Source of the DNA: JAHEJB01 sp041748175
Lineage (GTDB): Bacteria; Bacteroidota; Rhodothermia; Rhodothermales; Rubricoccaceae
NCBI GenBank assembly: GCA_041748175.1
Contig: JBGTDU010000077.1
Coordinates: forward strand, 1 to 64,000
Reading direction: 5' to 3'
Length of the DNA: 64,000 nucleotides
Shown: piece by piece, positions 60,128 through 64,000 of the stretch
Layout of the letters: the number at the start of each line of letters is the position of its first letter
Numbering within the stretch: the stretch's first letter is position 1
Notes under the pieces: generated by a model
Databases searched by the model: none
Told to the model about the DNA's origin: nothing
Seen by the model: only the letters and a program-made list of their open reading frames with translations
Program-made: the position numbers and the translations under genes

Positions 60128-61807
60128 ATGAACAACGCCATCTCCCGACCACCGCGTCCCGTCAACGAACCCGTTCGGAGCTATGCACCCGGCAGCCCGG
60201 CGCGTGCATCGCTGAAGCGAGCCCTAATGGACCTCCGTTCCGAGGAACACGTCGTAACGCCATACATCAACGGCAAGCACATCGAGACGGGGATTACGGA
60301 AGAGCTTTTCGCTCCGCACGATCTCAACCACCGAATCGGGACGTTGCACAAAGTAAACGGCGGCCACGTGGATCAGGCCATTCGGGCGGCAGTAAGCGCG
60401 CGCCACGACTGGATGCGCATGGAATGGACAGATCGCGCTGCCATTTTCCTGAAGGCAGCCGATCTCTTGGCCGGGCCGTTCCGAGACCGCCTGAACGCGG
60501 CGACGATGCTCGGCCAGAGCAAGAATGCGTATCAGGCGGAGATCGACTCGGCATGCGAGCTGATCGACTTCCTCCGGTTTAATGCGCACTTTGTCGCTCG
60601 GATATACGAGGATCAACCGATTAGCTCGGAAGGCATATGGAATAGCACAGAGTACCGCCCGTTGGAAGGCTTCGTCTTTGCCATCACGCCCTTCAACTTC
60701 ACGGCCATCGCGGGCAACCTTCCTACCGCCCCGGCTATGATGGGCAATACGGTTCTCTGGATGCCGGCTTCGACGGCGACGCTTTCGGCCATGGTGTTTG
60801 TGGAATTACTCGAAGCGGCCGGGCTGCCACCGGGTGTCATCAATCTTTTGCCCGGTGACGGCGCGAGCGTCGGCGACCCCGTCCTTGCCTCGGAGCACTT
60901 CACTGGACTTCATTTTACGGGATCAACCGGCACCTTCAACCGCCTGTGGCAGACTATCGCCGGAAACCTGGACCACTACCGCACCTACCCACGCATCGTC
61001 GGAGAGACGGGTGGCAAGGATTTCATCGTCGCCCATGAGTCGGCCGACCCGATTGCTCTGGCCACCGCCATCGTCCGCGGCTCATTCGAATATCAGGGGC
61101 AGAAATGCTCGGCGTCGTCGCGTGTTTACATCCCCGAAGCCATTTGGCCGGAGGTTGAGTCTGAAATGACCAGCCAGCTTGCCGAGGTCAGGATGGGGCC
61201 GGTGGAGGATTTCACCAACTTCGTCAACGCGGTGATTGACCGGAAGTCGTACGACAACATCACGTCCTACATCGCGCGAGCGAAGGAAGCAGCCGGCGTG
61301 GACATCGTTCACGGCGGCTCGTTCTCCGATGAGGAAGGCTACTTCATCGAGCCAACCGTCCTTCGTGCGGAGGATCCGCATTACGAGACGATGGAGGAAG
61401 AGCTGTTTGGCCCGGTCGCGTCTGTCTTCGTTGCGCCGGGCTCCATGAGTTTCGACGACTTGCTCACGCTGGTCGATGAAACGAGTCCATACGCCCTCAC
61501 AGGGGCTGTTTTTGCGCAGGACCGCGCCGTACTCGCACATGCCTCCGAGCGGCTCGTTGACAGCGCGGGCAACTTCTACCTCAACGACAAACCGACTGGT
61601 GCTGTCGTCGGGCAGCAGCCGTTTGGTGGGGCGCGGAAGTCGGGCACCAACGACAAGGCGGGATCGCACGTCAATCTCCTTCGCTGGGCTAGCCTCCGCT
61701 CGATAAAGGAGACGTTCGTGCCGCCGACCCACTTCAGCTATCCCTTCCATGAAGCGGATGGAGATTCTGAAAAGGAGGCCGTTGCCGAAAGTGTCAACGG
61801 GTTCTGA
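60128..61807 (+). CDS. pruA: 1-pyrroline-5-carboxylate dehydrogenase
   Basis: 559 residues, the stand-alone group of about 540. Aldehyde dehydrogenase fold: FVFAITPFNFTAIAGNLPTA (NAD binding), LHFTGSTGTFNRLWQ, VGETGGKDFIVAHESADP (with the general-base Glu), GQKCSASSRVYIPEAIW with catalytic Cys327, and EELFGPVASVFV. It oxidises glutamate semialdehyde to glutamate in proline catabolism. No proline dehydrogenase is adjacent. A 90-bp gap with degenerate repeats (TTTCGTGTTTCGTG near 61825) follows. Confidence 0.95.
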   Translation: MNNAISRPPRPVNEPVRSYAPGSPARASLKRALMDLRSEEHVVTPYINGKHIETGITEELFAPHDLNHRIGTLHKVNGGHVDQAIRAAVSARHDWMRMEWTDRAAIFLKAADLLAGPFRDRLNAATMLGQSKNAYQAEIDSACELIDFLRFNAHFVARIYEDQPISSEGIWNSTEYRPLEGFVFAITPFNFTAIAGNLPTAPAMMGNTVLWMPASTATLSAMVFVELLEAAGLPPGVINLLPGDGASVGDPVLASEHFTGLHFTGSTGTFNRLWQTIAGNLDHYRTYPRIVGETGGKDFIVAHESADPIALATAIVRGSFEYQGQKCSASSRVYIPEAIWPEVESEMTSQLAEVRMGPVEDFTNFVNAVIDRKSYDNITSYIARAKEAAGVDIVHGGSFSDEEGYFIEPTVLRAEDPHYETMEEELFGPVASVFVAPGSMSFDDLLTLVDETSPYALTGAVFAQDRAVLAHASERLVDSAGNFYLNDKPTGAVVGQQPFGGARKSGTNDKAGSHVNLLRWASLRSIKETFVPPTHFSYPFHEADGDSEKEAVAESVNGF

Positions 61808-61814
61808 TGAGGGC

Positions 61815-61850
61815 TCAGGATTTCGAGTTTCGTGTTTCGTGTCGCGTAGA
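61815..61850. repeat. Degenerate TTTCGTG repeat downstream of pruA
   Basis: Words such as ATTTCGAGTTTCGTGTTTCGT and GTCGCGTAGACG lie between pruA and the next gene. They share style with the other intergenic repeats and probably represent another decayed dispersed element. Confidence 0.35.
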
Positions 61851-61895
61851 CGTGGCCTAATGTGGCATTACCCACGACGAACTGCGCTATAGGAA

Positions 61896-62372
61896 ATGAC
61901 CTCCTACCGCAGCATTCACCATCCCGGCGATAGCACGCTCGCCCATGTGGTGGCTCGGGCGCAGGCCCAGCCGGTCGCCATTTCGCTGATCACGCTGCTC
62001 ACCGTTTCGTTTGTAGCGCTGATGCAAGGATCGGCGGTGCTTGGTACGCTGCTGTGGGCGGCACCTCTGGCCTATGCGGTTGCCGCCGCATGGGCAATGC
62101 ATGAACTCCGCCGAAAACCTGCTGAGATTGTCATTCGCGGTGGATTTGCCGCCGTGCGTTCGGTTTGGGATGTCGCCCGCCGACCCAATCCTGCATCAGA
62201 TAGCGAGCTGATGCTCTACCGCGTTTTTCCACCCAACCGCGTCGATGGCGAACTAAGCATCGGCATAGGGCATCAGGTTTATACCTTGCGGCCAGACGAG
62301 TGGCCATGTTTCACGCAACTCAGAGATGCGCTGAACGAGGCTGCATCGGCGTTCGCAACCACTGCGAGATAG
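61896..62372 (+). CDS. Small membrane-associated protein, unknown function
   Basis: 158 residues. Two close membrane helices at about 29-47 and 50-68 (AISLITLLTVSFVALMQGSA and LGTLLWAAPLAYAVAAAWA), then a cytoplasmic domain of 90 residues with two blocks (ELRRKPAEIVIRGGFAAVRS, MLYRVFPPNRVDGELSIGIG). No family recognised. It sits 27 bp before a GntR regulator and may be controlled with it. Confidence 0.6.
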   Translation: MTSYRSIHHPGDSTLAHVVARAQAQPVAISLITLLTVSFVALMQGSAVLGTLLWAAPLAYAVAAAWAMHELRRKPAEIVIRGGFAAVRSVWDVARRPNPASDSELMLYRVFPPNRVDGELSIGIGHQVYTLRPDEWPCFTQLRDALNEAASAFATTAR

Positions 62373-62399
62373 ACCGGGTGTAGTTTTGAGTTCTTCAAA

Positions 62400-63338
62400 G
62401 TGGCTCACCATTCCACCCACGTGATCGAACTCGACCGCACCGCTTCCGTCCCTATCGCGGAGCAACTTGTGGAGCAACTGCGGTATCACCTCGCTGCTGG
62501 GCGCTACCAGACCGGGGAGCGGCTCCCGTCTACCCGCAAGTTTGCGGAGCAGTTGGGCGTCTCGTTCCATACGGTGCGGAAAGCATATGGAAAGCTTGAG
62601 GAAGGTGGCCTGCTGACATCCAAGCGTGGCGGTGGCTTTTACGCCGCCGAACCTCCCACCATCTCGTCTTCCGAACGCCGCGAGCGAGGCGCCGCCATCG
62701 TGCAAAACGCATTGCAGCGTCTGGTCTCCCTGGGACTATCGGACGAGGAAACAGAATACCTGTTTGGCGAACAGCTTCAATTTTTCGAGTCGCCGGGGGT
62801 GCGGCGGAAACTGCTTTTCGCGGCATCGTTCCGGGAACGGGCCGAGGAGATCGCCGAGCAGCTAACCGGTCTTTTGCAGGAGCGAATCGAGCCCGTCGCC
62901 TTGAGTGAACTCGACGAATGCAGGGGCGTGGACGTAGTCCTGGCGGCCCTTCCCGATCTTCAGCGGGCCATGCGTGCCATTAACGACGCGGAGATCGTCG
63001 GCGTAGCCGTGTTGCCGGCGTACGCGGCCGTCGAGCGCGTTGCCCATCTTGGCTTGTCCGAGACGGTTGGACTCATCACTCGGACCAGCGACGCAATAGA
63101 GCCGTTATCTCAAGAACTGAGGACCTTTGCCGGTTTTGGCGGACAGATCATCGCTCTCCCCATTGAGGGAGAGCGACGGCGTCTTGAGTCTCTGCTCCGG
63201 CAGGTCGATCTGGTCGTCTACACAGCGCAAGTGCGTCGGCGGCTCCGGCCATTTTTGGACGACATTCCGGCCGTGGCGTGGGCGTCGGAAGTCACGGTGG
63301 AGGCCCTCGATCATATTCGGAAAACGGTTGGCCGGTAG
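62400..63338 (+). CDS. GntR-family transcriptional regulator
   Basis: 312 residues from a GTG at 62400. N-terminal winged helix: SVPIAEQLVEQLRYHLAAGR, GERLPSTRKFAEQLGVSFHT, VRKAYGKLEEGGLLTSKRGG. The C-terminal 230 residues are not an aminotransferase domain; they contain repeated helix-strand units (EIAEQLTGLLQERIEPVALS) that resemble a sugar-phosphate- or periplasmic-type sensing fold. It could act as a repressor of nearby genes. Its 3' end faces the HD gene with a 4-bp gap. Confidence 0.82.
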   Translation: MAHHSTHVIELDRTASVPIAEQLVEQLRYHLAAGRYQTGERLPSTRKFAEQLGVSFHTVRKAYGKLEEGGLLTSKRGGGFYAAEPPTISSSERRERGAAIVQNALQRLVSLGLSDEETEYLFGEQLQFFESPGVRRKLLFAASFRERAEEIAEQLTGLLQERIEPVALSELDECRGVDVVLAALPDLQRAMRAINDAEIVGVAVLPAYAAVERVAHLGLSETVGLITRTSDAIEPLSQELRTFAGFGGQIIALPIEGERRRLESLLRQVDLVVYTAQVRRRLRPFLDDIPAVAWASEVTVEALDHIRKTVGR

Positions 63339-63342
63339 ACCG

Positions 63343-64000
63343 CTAGCCCATTGTTGCCCGCTCGCTCGAAGATCGGTCGTCCGGACCATCACCGTCCGCC
63401 GTATTCGACCGATGTGTGGTGTCTCTTCCAGAACCTCCAGAGGGCATTTCGATATCGAGACCCGGCTTTGGCGATAGCGAGAGGGCACCTTCCGCTTCGG
63501 TTTCTACACGGTCGGCGTCCGCTTCTTCCTCCTGGTCCGGATACTTGACCCTGAAATGGTAGACGCCGCTTAGAATAGAGAGAAAGGTTTCCTTGATGCG
63601 GCTGAGGTCGGCAAATGTAAGGCTGCTATCCCCCAACTGGCCGTCTTCCGTTCTGGCCTTCAGAATGGCATCAATCAGCGTTTCGAGGCGTCTTGGGGTT
63701 GGTTTCTGAAGGGAACGACTGGCGGCTTCCACGGAGTCGGCGAGCATCACGATCGCCTGCTCGCTCGTCGAAGGGCGTGGCCCTGGGTAGCGAAACTCCG
63801 CCTCGTCCGCGGGTTGATCTTTCGGATCCTGGTTCTCCTCCGCCTTCCGGTAAAAATATTCGATCAGCCCCGTGCCGTGGTGAGTGGTGATGAAATCGAG
63901 AACCACGCTTGGCAGCTTGTATTCCTTCCCGATTTCCACACCTTCTTTGACATGGCTACCTATGATGAGGGCGCTCATCCGAGGTTTCAAACGGTCGTGT
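63343..64000 (-). CDS. Membrane HD-domain phosphohydrolase (PgpH-type), C-terminal part
   Basis: The frame is open to the window end, so the gene starts upstream beyond 64000. The visible 219 residues include HDRLKPRMSALIIGSHVKEG, then VVLDFITTHHGTGLIEYFYR and EQAIVMLADSVEAASRSLQK (metal ligands His and Asp), and a C-terminal acidic/Ser-rich tail of about 60 residues. This is the cyclic-di-AMP phosphodiesterase family that has seven membrane helices before the HD domain. The tail is longer than usual and probably disordered. Product and regulation cannot be seen from this piece. Confidence 0.88.
   Translation of the reverse strand, partial: HDRLKPRMSALIIGSHVKEGVEIGKEYKLPSVVLDFITTHHGTGLIEYFYRKAEENQDPKDQPADEAEFRYPGPRPSTSEQAIVMLADSVEAASRSLQKPTPRRLETLIDAILKARTEDGQLGDSSLTFADLSRIKETFLSILSGVYHFRVKYPDQEEEADADRVETEAEGALSLSPKPGLDIEMPSGGSGRDTTHRSNTADGDGPDDRSSSERATMG

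Overview
The window is a 64 kb piece of a bacterial chromosome with a fairly high GC content. It most likely comes from the Bacteroidota, near the Rhodothermota/Balneolota branch. The clues are three secreted proteins with C-terminal type IX secretion sorting domains, a LytTR/LytS two-component pair, a DUF2851 protein, mostly weak Shine-Dalgarno signals, and the general gene set. I saw no rRNA, tRNA or CRISPR array. The assignment is inference; no marker gene was searched.

Layout. 1-0.5 kb: the 3' end of a TPR gene. 0.5-3.75 kb: an accessory strip downstream of glpK, holding an orphan HicA-like protein, a tandem array of GC-rich palindromes, two 5'-truncated copies of the glpK 3' end, a small membrane methyltransferase and a RelE-type toxin-antitoxin pair. 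3.75-5.2 kb: the intact glpK. 5.8-13.4 kb: secD-secF, a STAS protein, purA followed by a MITE-like palindrome, and a sensor kinase. 13.4-26.9 kb: a SAM hydrolase-like protein, YraN, SpoIID-like protein, a LytTR regulator with its PDZ-containing LytS-type kinase, TatD, cupin, a metallo-beta-lactamase-fold hydrolase, polyprenyl synthase, DUF2851, a secreted beta-propeller protein and pyrF. 27-38.4 kb: acyl-CoA dehydrogenase, a TPR protein, an M16 protease, an epimerase, scpA-scpB-rluB, guaB and an Xaa-Pro peptidase. 38.5-49.5 kb: two glycosyltransferases, a 1426-residue subtilisin-like secreted protein, an RsbW-like kinase, a glycosyltransferase-methyltransferase fusion and a second beta-propeller protein. 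49.7-64 kb: miaA, a MoeB-rhodanese protein, a tyrosine recombinase with a dif-like site just upstream, an orphan ABC ATPase, purC, a tightly coupled prx-moaD-moaE-pta-nitrilase operon, a LolC/E-type permease, pruA, a GntR regulator and a partial HD phosphohydrolase.

Most of the window is ordinary housekeeping sequence. The two most interesting places are the glpK 3' flank and the recombinase. At glpK, each cargo module is followed by another decayed copy of the glpK 3' end, which reads like a stacked record of successive insertions at one gene. At the recombinase, a 28-bp site with two 11-bp arms around a 6-bp spacer lies about 20 bp upstream of a complete tyrosine recombinase gene, the arrangement of single-recombinase Xer/dif systems.
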